The notes under the pieces were generated by a model. The model was not told the origin of the DNA. It worked only from the letters and a program-made list of their open reading frames with translations, and made no database searches. Shown here piece after piece: positions 7,394 to 13,590 of a stretch of DNA of 13,957 nt. Source of the DNA: an uncultured Actinoplanes sp. (GTDB lineage: Bacteria; Actinomycetota; Actinomycetes; Mycobacteriales; Micromonosporaceae); NCBI GenBank assembly GCA_934667465.1, contig CAKUMG010000059.1, positions 1 through 13,957 on the forward strand, in the 5' to 3' direction. A program made the position numbers and the translations under genes. How positions within the stretch are numbered: position 1 is the first letter of the stretch; every line of letters starts with the position of its first letter.

Positions 7394-7738
7394 TCAGGCG
7401 GCGGCGTCTGCACTCCAGTAGCGCTTCGCCGAGGAATGCATTCCCACGTGCCCCGCGAATAACGTGCAGTCCTGCTCATCCTCATCGTGCCGCACGGTGC
7501 ACCACGTATAGGAATTGATCTCCGAAGCACTCAGCGTCCACTGAACCCAGTACATGGTGTCCGCCACCTGCTGCCCCAGCGCCGCATGCGAGCCGCCATG
7601 CCCCAGCTCCAGCTCACACCCCAGCTCCGACTGCACGCTGGGCGCCTCACAGGGCAACCCGTCGAAGAATGTCAACTGTGCCGCATCGAGCGTGATCCGC
7701 GCGGGACAGTTCCTCACGTCCTCAGATTCGATCGACAT
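7394..7738 (-). CDS. Small protein with two identical-spacing Cys-Cys-His-His units
   Basis: 114 residues, no signal peptide or membrane helix, acidic N-terminus. The sequence contains an exact internal duplication of metal-ligand spacing. Unit 1 is C30-x10-C41-x5-H47-x3-H51 and unit 2 is C80-x10-C91-x5-H97-x3-H101, with units 50 residues apart. The local patterns also match: GCELELGHGGSH against DCTLFAGHVGMH, each followed by a W-containing strand (YWVQW, RYWS). This is what a pair of small zinc-binding modules would look like. Zinc binding is inference, and I do not know a named family or function. The gene is convergent with the secreted-protein gene. The Shine-Dalgarno signal before the ATG is weak (GATGGA). 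The conserved duplication argues that this is a real gene and not an antisense shadow. Confidence 0.75.
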   Translation of the reverse strand: MSIESEDVRNCPARITLDAAQLTFFDGLPCEAPSVQSELGCELELGHGGSHAALGQQVADTMYWVQWTLSASEINSYTWCTVRHDEDEQDCTLFAGHVGMHSSAKRYWSADAAA

Positions 7739-7851
7739 GCGTCCATCAGTGCCCGCCCGCCGCCGTTCCTACCCTTCTGAACTGAACCGGTTTTTCTCAC
7801 CTTCCGCACAGCGCCCCCCACCCTCATCTCCGACTCACCCCGCCCCACCCG

Positions 7852-8037
7852 CGAACCGCGCACCTGCCACAGGTCGCCGTGTACGTAGCCGCTCCGGCTC
7901 GCCACAGGGATGGTGACGCCGGCTACCGCGCCCGAGGTCCAGACCGTCACGAAGTAGCGGTTGTCCGTGGTGCGGACGATCGTGTCGGTAAGGGCCACGA
8001 TGCGCTGGGCCGGCGGCGCCTCGTCCGTGAGGAGTGC
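7852..8037 (-). pseudogene. Degraded coding remnant, family unknown
   Basis: The minus strand reads ALLTDEAPPAQRIVALTDTI and continues through TDNRYFVTVWTSGAVAGVTI to HGDLWQVRGS. This is protein-like composition directly after a TGA at 8038-8040 with no good start. Just upstream another frame reads VVADLRFGLAIGRRELRLST, which would join smoothly onto LLTDEAPPAQR after a frameshift. Together they look like the tail of a gene broken by an indel near 8035-8045. Downstream the frame runs on into low-quality sequence to 7714, inside the CCHH gene. I cannot name the family. The 7739-8108 stretch otherwise holds nothing I recognise. Confidence 0.4.
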
Positions 8038-8108
8038 TCAACCGGAGCTCGCGCCTGCCGATAGCGAGGCCGAACCGCAGATCAGCGACGACGCCGTGGA
8101 GGCAGGCC

Positions 8109-8429
8109 ATGAACGGCAACCCGCGCCGCCCGGCGTTGAGCGCGGAAACCTCGGCGCACTGGATCGCCGACCTCTCCCGGGTCGGCCGCGGCTCCGTCAT
8201 CGGCCGGGAGAGCATCGTGCAATCCCCGATGCACATCCGCCCCGGCGACCTGATCATCTCCGGCGCCGAGCGCTACCGGGTCGCCGGCGTCGGTCAGCCG
8301 GTCCGCGGCATCGTCGAGGTCCGCCTGGTCCCCGGCGAACGCCGCCACGGTCTCTACCTCCAAGCCGCCACCCCGGTCCGCGTCGTCCGCGCCCGCCGCG
8401 CCAAGAAGGCCCCGAAGCCGTCCCCCTGA
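8109..8429 (+). CDS. Hypothetical small basic protein with a beta-rich core
   Basis: 106 residues. ATG 8109 is chosen over an upstream in-frame ATG at 8034 because a GGAGG ribosome site (8098-8102) stands six bases before it. The middle of the protein (MHIRPGDLIISGAERYRVAG, then VGQPVRGIVEVRLVPGERR and HGLYLQAATPVRVVRA) alternates polar and hydrophobic residues like a small beta-barrel. The PGD turn and the YRV strand recall SH3-like or KOW-like folds; that comparison is only impressionistic. The C-terminal tail RARRAKKAPKPSP is strongly basic and could bind nucleic acid. There is no signal peptide or membrane helix. It is divergent from the degraded remnant to its left and is followed by a GGDEF relic. 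Function unknown. Confidence 0.72.
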   Translation: MNGNPRRPALSAETSAHWIADLSRVGRGSVIGRESIVQSPMHIRPGDLIISGAERYRVAGVGQPVRGIVEVRLVPGERRHGLYLQAATPVRVVRARRAKKAPKPSP

Positions 8430-8452
8430 CGGGCCGCCCCAGCGCGCCTCGC

Positions 8453-8535
8453 CGAGCCGACCGGCTCCACGCGGTCATGGCGACCGACCTCGACCGCTTC
8501 AGTCGATCAACGACCCGCACGGCCACGATGCCGCG
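8453..8535 (+). pseudogene. GGDEF-domain fragment broken by a one-base deletion
   Basis: Bases 8462-8500 encode RLHAVMATDLDRF. After two stray bases (AG), 8503-8535 encode SINDPHGHDAA one frame over. Joined, this is the DLDxFKxINDxxGHDxGD core that binds metal and nucleotide in diguanylate cyclases; the intact gene in this window has RHDAVLLIDLDHFKPINDAH at the same place. The break sits exactly at the expected Lys codon (AAG reduced to AG). No GGDEF motif or downstream part follows, so only about 27 codons survive. Confidence 0.6.
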
Positions 8536-8737
8536 ACGCCGCGCCGCGGGATGCCGATCGTCCCCCACCGGCAGCTGCAGCAACCTCGTCTTGCCGTAGG
8601 CGCTGCCCGGTGTCCGCCGGACTCCCGCCCGGGGTGGGGGACCCCCCTTCGAGGTGCCCCGCGAGCCGTGTAAAGTTCTCTCCTGTGAGGCGCCGCAGGG
8701 AGCCGGGAGCGAAGAAACATTCGGTCCCGATCTTTGC

Positions 8738-8743
8738 TACGCT
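8738..8743 (+). promoter_or_regulatory. Putative -10 box of the tRNA-Leu gene
   Basis: TACGCT fits TANNNT and would place transcription start near 8750, about six bases before the mature tRNA. The -35 region (around 8714-8722) is not a good match, so the call is moderate. The 8430-8755 stretch contains only this box and the GGDEF relic. Confidence 0.4.
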
Positions 8744-8755
8744 GAGCAACACCTT

Positions 8756-8843
8756 GTCCGGGTGGCGGAATGGCAGACGCGCTAGCTTGAGGTGCTAGTG
8801 TCCTTTATCGGACGTGGGGGTTCAAGTCCCCCCTCGGACACCA
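8756..8843 (+). tRNA. tRNA-Leu (anticodon GAG), CCA encoded
   Basis: The 88-base sequence folds as a class II tRNA. The acceptor stem pairs GTCCGGG with CTCGGAC, with one G-U pair. A D-arm contains TGGCGGAATGG. The anticodon stem CTAGC/GCTAG encloses the loop TTGAGGT, giving anticodon GAG, which reads CUC and CUU leucine codons. A long variable arm (TGTCCTTTATCGGACG) is typical of tRNA-Leu. The T-arm is GGGGGTTCAAGTCCCCC, followed by discriminator A and an encoded CCA at 8841-8843. Its 3' end faces the integrase gene and is the probable attachment site of the element to the right. Confidence 0.96.
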
Positions 8844-8892
8844 GAACGTGGCATCCATGCCCTGCATGGGTGTTCATGGGCACATCGTAACC

Positions 8893-8927
8893 ACAGCCGG
8901 GATCGTCATCGATTCCCGGCTGTTTCG
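8893..8927 (+). terminator. Rho-independent terminator after tRNA-Leu
   Basis: ACAGCCGGGA (8893-8902) pairs perfectly with TCCCGGCTGT (8914-8923), with a further TCG/CGA pairing possible inside the loop, and is followed by TTCGG. It stands 50 bases after the tRNA CCA. If the tRNA 3' end is an attachment site, this terminator belongs to the inserted element or was carried with it. Confidence 0.6.
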
Positions 8928-9075
8928 GTAAGGATTCGACCTCTGCGCCGTTCCTTACTTTCCTTGCGACGCAGCCCTCTGAGCAGTCAGTACGCCTCCA
9001 GTGTGACGGTAACCACAGACGCATTTTCGCCACTCGATGGTCGACTGTGCGCACCGAGCGTCATGGGCAGGCTCT

Positions 9076-10071
9076 TCATGGCAGCGGCAGCCGTATGTCG
9101 TAGGGCTGGCCCTGCCCGGCCAACGGGTGCGGCTCACCGGTGAACGCCGAAAGCGCGTCCGCCACCTCTTCGAGGGTCGCCTTGACGTAGGTGGCGGTGG
9201 CCTGGGCTCGCGGGGCGAGGCCGTGCCCGGCGTACTTGCGGGCGACGGCTTGGCCGTAGTTGCGTTCGACCCAGGTGAGTGTGGTGTGCCGGATCCAGTG
9301 GATGGATACGCCCCGGGTGGCAACCCACGGCAGGTACTGACCGACGCGCTTGAAGAGATAGTCGTAGCGGCGGCCAGTGATCGGGCGGCCGTGGCGGTAG
9401 CGCAGTAGAGGACTGTCAAGGTCGGTGCTGGTGTCGGCGCGGGAGTTCAGATGCAGGAGCAGACTCGCGGCGAGTGTGGGTGAGACCGGCTGCCATCGTG
9501 AGGTCTGGCCCTTTTCTCGCAGCCAGACCAGGCACTGCTGGGATTCGAGATCACGACGGCGCAGCGCAAGTGCGCCCCCGCGGCGGCAGGCAGTCTCCAG
9601 ATGCAGTCTGAGGATCAGCCGGTCCAAGTCCGGGTCGTTGCCGGTGTTGACGGCCACGTCGATGAGTTGTGCCAGCGGCTCGTGCGCGAGTGCCTGCCGA
9701 GTCGAGTCCTGCCGGCGCGGTTTATAGACCTGCGCGGCGGGGTTGCCCGCAGTGGTGAGCAGCCCGTCGGCGACGGCGTAGTTGTACAGGCAGCGCAGCG
9801 CGGCGATCAGATGCTCGGCGGCACCGGCACCGCCTCGGGAGTTGCGTCGGACCACCGCGCCGGTCCGGGCTTGCTCGGCCAGCTGCTGCACCTCGAGTGG
9901 CGTGGGTTCGTCGAGGCGTCGTTGTCCCCACAGCTGCTGCACTCGTCGCCAATAAGTCGTGTAGAGGGCGCGAGTGCCGGGGGTGACAGCGGTAGCGACT
10001 TGAGGGATGTACTCGTCGAAAGTTGGCACGTGCCGTGCTGGGGTTGGGGCGATGAGCTGTTCGGCTGACAC
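9076..10071 (-). CDS. int: Tyrosine recombinase / site-specific integrase (probably N-terminally truncated by frameshift)
   Basis: 331 residues from a GTG at 10071. Residues 16-115 form an SAM-like core-binding domain (PTFDEYIPQV, TYWRRVQQLWGQRRLDEPTP, AAEHLIAALRCLYNYAVADG). Residues 125-310 are the catalytic domain with all active-site residues visible: R163 in ACRRGGALAL, K187 in REKGQTS, H258 and R261 in HWIRH, H283 in AGHG and the nucleophile Y295 in ATATYVK. It should catalyse integration and excision of a mobile element in the cytoplasm. It lies 232 bp from tRNA-Leu with its 3' end toward the tRNA, the usual layout for tRNA-targeting integrases. The GTG start has no ribosome site. An upstream frame encodes a fitting N-terminus that would join if one G were removed from a run of five at 10071-10075. 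No excisionase is recognised nearby. Confidence 0.92.
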   Translation of the reverse strand: MSAEQLIAPTPARHVPTFDEYIPQVATAVTPGTRALYTTYWRRVQQLWGQRRLDEPTPLEVQQLAEQARTGAVVRRNSRGGAGAAEHLIAALRCLYNYAVADGLLTTAGNPAAQVYKPRRQDSTRQALAHEPLAQLIDVAVNTGNDPDLDRLILRLHLETACRRGGALALRRRDLESQQCLVWLREKGQTSRWQPVSPTLAASLLLHLNSRADTSTDLDSPLLRYRHGRPITGRRYDYLFKRVGQYLPWVATRGVSIHWIRHTTLTWVERNYGQAVARKYAGHGLAPRAQATATYVKATLEEVADALSAFTGEPHPLAGQGQPYDIRLPLP

Positions 10072-10165
10072 CCCCGGCGGCCGCGCCGTCCAGGTCGCCG
10101 CCGACCCTCATCCCGAAGCGGGCCAGCGACCTCACGAGATCGTTGATCGCCAGCACGTCAGCCAT
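10070..10165 (-). other. Out-of-frame N-terminal extension of the integrase
   Basis: From an ATG at 10165 the minus strand reads MADVLAINDLVRSLARFGMR, then VGGDLDGAAAGG, one frame off the integrase. The LxxLVRSLARFGMxxxDL helix is like the start of related integrases, which usually begin with such a segment before the PTFxEYxPxV core. Deleting one G from the five-G run (10071-10075 on the plus strand as C5) would join it as GAAAGVSAEQL and give a protein of about 362 residues. It is either a true inactivating or tuning frameshift, or a sequence error at a homopolymer. Confidence 0.55.
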
Positions 10166-10341
10166 GGACGGGAACGCTACCCGCTGACCGCGCCGTGGTG
10201 GTGCTCCGCGATACGGCGGCGTCACCCCGCCGGGTGAAGCGCGGCATCGTTACCTGTGGATCTGCGGGTGTAGTTGACTGTGTGGGCGTTTCCCGGACGG
10301 CGCCGTGCCGTTGCCAGTGTGATGAGCCCTCGGGAGGGCGT

Positions 10342-10428
10342 ATGGTCGGTCGACGAGTGCCGTGGTTCGTGATCGGCTGGACGGTGCTGCTGATCGTCTC
10401 CGCATGGCTGGCGCTGGCCTCCTGGTGA
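10342..10428 (+). CDS. Tiny single-helix membrane peptide (28 residues)
   Basis: The ATG at 10342 is preceded by a strong GGGAGGG ribosome site (10332-10338). The peptide starts MVGRRVPWFVIG and continues with one hydrophobic helix rich in Trp, Leu, Val and Ala, ending LALASW before TGA. A positively charged RR before the helix predicts an N-in orientation. The frame extends upstream to 10195, but that part is Cys/Arg-rich and not protein-like, so the short form is preferred. It sits on the presumed element beside the integrase. Function unknown; it could be a small membrane regulator or a toxin-like peptide, but nothing decides this. A hairpin at 10470-10491 may be its terminator. Confidence 0.45.
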   Translation: MVGRRVPWFVIGWTVLLIVSAWLALASW

Positions 10429-10469
10429 ACCCCGGGGTGGGGCGTGTTGGCCTCCGGCCACCTTCGGCG

Positions 10470-10491
10470 CCTGCGCGCTGGTCTGCGCAGG
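10470..10491 (+). terminator. Hairpin after the small membrane peptide
   Basis: CCTGCGC and GCGCAGG pair perfectly around an 8-base loop, 41 bases after the peptide stop. A short TCTT follows only at 10497-10500. A weak terminator call. Confidence 0.3.
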
Positions 10492-10662
10492 GAACGTCTT
10501 CTGGGCGGTGAAGAACCGCCGCACACCTAACCGATAGCGGCAGCTCATAGGCCGGCACGTCCCAGCGAAGCAGCGGGCGGCGACGGTGGCCCGGCTCCCG
10601 CCAGCGTCGAAGGCGCCGACCAGCCCCGCCAGACAGCAGCGAAGTCGCTCGCACTCCTCCGC

Positions 10663-11059
10663 GGCCACGACCTGGCGCCGCTCGGCAAGCAGCATCGATT
10701 GGCCGAAGGTGTGCGCGTTCAGGTGGCGCAAGGAGGCCAGCCTCTCCAACTCGGCCTTCACCGCGGCCGGGCTCGGCGACGTCGGGCCCACACCCAGCCA
10801 GGCCAACGGAGTCAGGCCGAGGTGGGCGTGGGGACCAGCAGCAGGTTCAGCCCGGCGCACCGCCGGTCGGGGAGCAGATGTCCACCAGGGTCCAGGTCTC
10901 GGTCCGGACGCGGGCCCGAGGCGCGGCCACCCGTCGCAGCAACAGAATCACCCCAGACCGGATCAGCCGCGACGACAGAAACTACTCGCAGGCCAGCCGG
11001 AACAGCAGCCTTAGCGAGTCGCGGGTGATTCCCAACCACGAGCGTTGACGAGCGTCGAT
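10663..11059 (-). pseudogene. Tn3-family transposase relic (DUF4158/TnpA N-terminal region)
   Basis: Three minus-strand pieces in successive frames line up with the N-terminal part of Tn3-family TnpA. Piece 1 (11059-10877) reads RQRSWLGITRDSLRLLFRLA, then CE, an in-frame TAG at 10984-10982, and FLSSRLIRSGVILLLRRVAA. Piece 2 (10883-10828) reads GHLLPDRRCAGLNLLLVP. Piece 3 (10827-10663) reads LTPLAWLGVGPTSPSPAAVK, then AELERLASLRHLNAHT and LLAERRQVVAA. The order and content match the family's SSRxIRPGV, LLxxxRRAxLDxLLV and TPLxWLxxGPTSxSPAAVKAELEKLxxLRxL blocks. A stop, two frame changes and absence of the catalytic DDE half make it non-functional. No Tn3 terminal inverted repeats or resolvase are visible. 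Bases 10492-10662 and 11060-11206 contain nothing I recognise. Confidence 0.65.
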
Positions 11060-11206
11060 GGCTTGGCGGGGCCCGCCAAGCCCGGCCCGCCGTCGAGCGC
11101 CAGGTCAACGGCGGGCTCAGGTTCGTCGTCGACGTAGCAGATCCAGGCCTGGCTTGCCGGTGTCCCAGACGAGCGGCCAACGCGCGCCGATCGTAGACGC
11201 GACAGA

Positions 11207-11223
11207 CAGGTCACCGTGACCTG
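11207..11223. promoter_or_regulatory. 17-bp perfect palindrome, possible operator
   Basis: CAGGTCACCGTGACCTG has 8-bp arms around a single C. The size and symmetry suit a dimeric regulator site, but no intact regulator or promoter is adjacent. It lies among transposon debris. Confidence 0.35.
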
Positions 11224-11255
11224 GGACGTTGGTCTCGTCGATGACGCTGCCAACG

Positions 11256-11296
11256 GCGGCGAGGCGGTGATGCTGGCAACATCACCGCCTCGCCGC
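11256..11296. repeat. Perfect 17-bp inverted repeat with 7-base loop
   Basis: GCGGCGAGGCGGTGATG (11256-11272) and its exact complement CATCACCGCCTCGCCGC (11280-11296) flank CTGGCAA. This is the strongest stem-loop in the window. There is no T-run on either side. It may be a transposon end, a terminator of debris genes, or a transposase-recognised hairpin. Bases 11297-11460 hold nothing else that I can support. Confidence 0.6.
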
Positions 11297-11460
11297 TCAG
11301 CGAGATGCGCTTCCATTCCGCCGCTCGCCGCGAACATAGAGCCGTAGCTCTGCGCTTCCGCCGACCCCCACAGCGCAGCGCTGTGCGTACCGCCTGCACC
11401 TCGCCGGGCCCCTAGCTCAGGAGGTTGCCCTGCCCGGACCGCCTTCGTCCCCGCCGACGA

Positions 11461-11721
11461 CCGCTGGGCCTACGCCCCTGCTGGGTCGAGCAGATCGCGC
11501 ACAGCGAGTGGCAGACCCACCTCGAACCCGAATTGCTCGCCGACTAGCTCCGCGAGTTCACCGACCAGCAGCGCACCCTCAACGAACGCATCGCCGTCGT
11601 CGTCGCCCAGACGCGTGCCATCGGCGCCACCTGGGACACTATCGGCCGCGCCGTCGGCGTCACCCGCCAGTCGCGCACGAACCGTGGAAGAGCCGGGTAT
11701 AGAGCCCGGTCCGGCAGATGA
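11461..11721 (+). pseudogene. Small helix-turn-helix protein gene relic with in-frame stop
   Basis: The plus frame reads WVEQIAHSEWQTHLEPELLA, then D, a TAG at 11545-11547, LREFTDQQRTLNERIAVVVA, QTRAIGATWDTIGRAVGVTR and QSRTNRG, ending at the TGA 11719-11721. The part after the stop matches small actinobacterial HTH proteins in which a helix LRELTxxRxxLDxRIAxxVAxAR precedes GAxWxxIGxALGVxRQxA. The second helix of that HTH (IGRAVGVTRQ) would contact DNA. No start codon is available after the TAG and the upstream part has no ribosome site, so the gene looks broken unless the stop is an error. It ends just before the convergent repeat-protein gene. Confidence 0.55.
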
Positions 11722-11742
11722 GACCACCGGGGACGTGGATCG

Positions 11743-13455
11743 TCATCCAGAACTCTTATCGACTTTCAGCCCGGCCAGGTAGTCCGGCGACGGCCACAGC
11801 ACACCTCGTTCCGAACCATCCACATACAACGGCGGCCGGACCCATGTCCCTGGGCGCTGCAGGTTTACCATCCCGCCGGAGAAACTCGCGCGGCAGAAAT
11901 GGACCTCACTGCCGGAGAACCCCGCACCAGCAAAGTCGACCTCGCCGTCGTCGATCATCGCGTCGGAGAAATCGACCGTGCCGCCGGAGAGCGTCGCGTC
12001 GAAGAAGTTGACCGTGCTACCGGAGAGCGTCGCGCGGGAAAAGTCGACCTCGCCGTCGGAGAGCGTCGCGTCGAAGAAGTTGACCATGCCGCCGGAGAGC
12101 GTCGAGCCGGAAAAGTTGACCATGCCGCCGGAGAGCGTCGCGCCGGAAAAGGCGACCGTGCCGCCGGAGAGCGTCGCGTCGAAGAAGGCGACCATGCCGC
12201 CGTGGAGCGTCGCGCGGTTAAAACTGACCGTGCCGCCGGCGAGCGTGGCGCGGAAGAAGTTGACCGTGCCGCTGGAGAGCGTCGCGCCGAAGAAGTCGAT
12301 CCCGCCGCCGGGAAGCGTCGCGCCGGAGAAGTCCACCGTGCCGCCCAGAAACGTCGCGCCGGAGAAGTCCAATAGGCCGCCAGAGAACGTCGCGCCGGAG
12401 AAGTCGAGAACCGTGTCCGTCGTGATGTCAATGCTGTGCAAGTTGCCGCCGTCGAAGACGGCGCCGGTGAAGTCGAAGCGGTGGCCGTGCCAGCGCTCCC
12501 GCACCTTGTTCCGGGGTGGTCGCAGATGGTCACCGATGAGCGCCATTACGGTATGGCGAACCTGTTGCTCCTGGCGAGCCTCGTCGCCGGCGTCGGGCAC
12601 CGGCGTGTTTAGCGGCAGCCCGGGGCCGTGGGCGGCGGCGGGAGATGTGGGTGTCGGCGGGGGCGGGGTGTATGGCATGCGCAGGTAGGCGCACAGCACG
12701 TCAATGCAGCTCTGCCGGCCCTCGGCCCAGTCGTCGGCGAGCCCAGCCATTGCGTACACCCCGGCGAGACGGACCGCGGCCTTGTCCGAGCCGAGCTGGT
12801 CGGCGGCCTTGCCGAACCGCTCGTTGAATAGCTTGGTGTCCTCGCGGTGCTCGGCGGCCTCGCTGTGGCCCTGCTTGCGGTAGGCGACTGTCAACGCCAC
12901 CACCCCGCCGATCCCGGCCACCACCGACAGCACGATTTTCATCGCCTCGAACGTGTTCGGCACCGTCCACCCCGTCGTCGGAGCCGTTCCTGCCGGGGCC
13001 GGGAGGCTCGGCGGGGCCGTCCGGGCCGGCGAGGCGGTGACGGGCGAGACCAGATCCGGGCGGCCGAACGCAAGCCACAGACCGACCCCGACCGTCACGG
13101 CGACTGCCAGCGCGGTCAGCAGCAGAACCCCTACGTGCGCGAACAGCGGCGCCCGCACCGCGGTGGGACGGCGGCGGGTACCGCCCCGGCCACCCCACCG
13201 CAACGCGGCAACACGGAGCAGGACCGCCAAGCCGGCCAGCAGGAGCAGGATCGGCATCCATCGCCATCCCGGCCCGGCGAGCAACTGCCCGGCCGGGCGC
13301 CACCACCGCCCGGGCGTGAGCATGACGATGGCCGCCAGGACCGCGACTACCGCGAGCGCCATGCGGAAGCTATCGCGGTACCGCGCCGCCCAGACCCGCT
13401 GTGGGACCCGAACCGCCCCGCGCCCGACGCTCCTGACGCGCTGCAAGAAGGCCAT
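11743..13455 (-). CDS. Membrane protein with C-terminal 12-residue pentapeptide-type repeats
   Basis: 570 residues from the ATG at 13455. There are four hydrophobic helices at about 30-48, 66-84, 104-130 and 171-192, with a Pro/Ala/Thr-rich linker before the fourth. After the last helix comes the conserved module EDTKLFNERFGKAADQLGSD, AVRLAGVYAMAGLADDW and CIDVLCAYLRMPY (about 205-262), which is common in actinobacterial pentapeptide-repeat proteins. A Pro-rich spacer leads to GHRFDFTGAVFDGG and fifteen exact 12-residue units (about 349-528) of the type TVDFSGATLSGG. The repeats should stack as a right-handed beta-solenoid, probably on the cytoplasmic side as a binding surface; the partner is unknown. 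A start at 13557 would add 34 residues that do not look like protein; 13455 has AGGGG just upstream. The gene lies on the presumed tRNA-Leu element. Confidence 0.9.
   Translation of the reverse strand: MAFLQRVRSVGRGAVRVPQRVWAARYRDSFRMALAVVAVLAAIVMLTPGRWWRPAGQLLAGPGWRWMPILLLLAGLAVLLRVAALRWGGRGGTRRRPTAVRAPLFAHVGVLLLTALAVAVTVGVGLWLAFGRPDLVSPVTASPARTAPPSLPAPAGTAPTTGWTVPNTFEAMKIVLSVVAGIGGVVALTVAYRKQGHSEAAEHREDTKLFNERFGKAADQLGSDKAAVRLAGVYAMAGLADDWAEGRQSCIDVLCAYLRMPYTPPPPTPTSPAAAHGPGLPLNTPVPDAGDEARQEQQVRHTVMALIGDHLRPPRNKVRERWHGHRFDFTGAVFDGGNLHSIDITTDTVLDFSGATFSGGLLDFSGATFLGGTVDFSGATLPGGGIDFFGATLSSGTVNFFRATLAGGTVSFNRATLHGGMVAFFDATLSGGTVAFSGATLSGGMVNFSGSTLSGGMVNFFDATLSDGEVDFSRATLSGSTVNFFDATLSGGTVDFSDAMIDDGEVDFAGAGFSGSEVHFCRASFSGGMVNLQRPGTWVRPPLYVDGSERGVLWPSPDYLAGLKVDKSSG
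11872..12411 (-). repeat. Fifteen tandem 36-bp coding repeats
   Basis: The 540 bases divide exactly into 15 units of 36 bp, each encoding x-V/I-x-F-x-x-A-T-L/F-x-G-G. Phe at position 4 is kept in all fifteen and Ala at 7 in all but one. Many units share near-identical DNA (for example GCCGGAGAGCGTCGCG and GTCGAAGAAGTTGACC recur), so the array can grow or shrink by recombination or slippage. Confidence 0.9.
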
Positions 13456-13590
13456 GCCCCTATTGCAGTCGACGGCACCAAATCCTGTCACCCCGTAGAG
13501 ATTACCGAGCTCATTACAGGCACCAGTTGGAAGTGAACGGGCATGTGTCGGCGTCATCCGCCCACAGCTTGAGTGGGGCGGAGCCTCAGG

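Noticed and set aside
8627..8650. G-run followed by C-run near the tRNA (GGGGTGGGGGACCCCCC)
   Set aside because: The two-base gap cannot form a normal loop and the shift needed leaves a weak stem; no T-run and no gene end.
8855..8869. Small inverted repeat CCATGC-CCT-GCATGG just after the tRNA
   Set aside because: Six-bp arms are frequent by chance; it could be an integrase arm or core site but nothing supports this.
8782..9054. Minus-strand 90-codon frame ending in SEGGLEPPRPIKDTSTSS
   Set aside because: The GGLEPPRP ending is the well-known artefact of translating the antisense of a tRNA-Leu gene.
9425..10068. Plus-strand open frames opposite the integrase
   Set aside because: Shadows of the integrase; no ribosome sites or recognisable domains.
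11872..12411. 36-bp periodic repeat as a CRISPR array
   Set aside because: Units are contiguous with no variable spacers, and the period is exactly twelve codons of an intact protein.
11899..12688. Plus-strand repetitive frames rich in Glu, Arg, Ala and Ser, Val, Lys opposite the repeat array
   Set aside because: They mirror the 36-bp coding repeats; the minus frame keeps the structural Phe/Ala/Gly pattern and joins a membrane domain.
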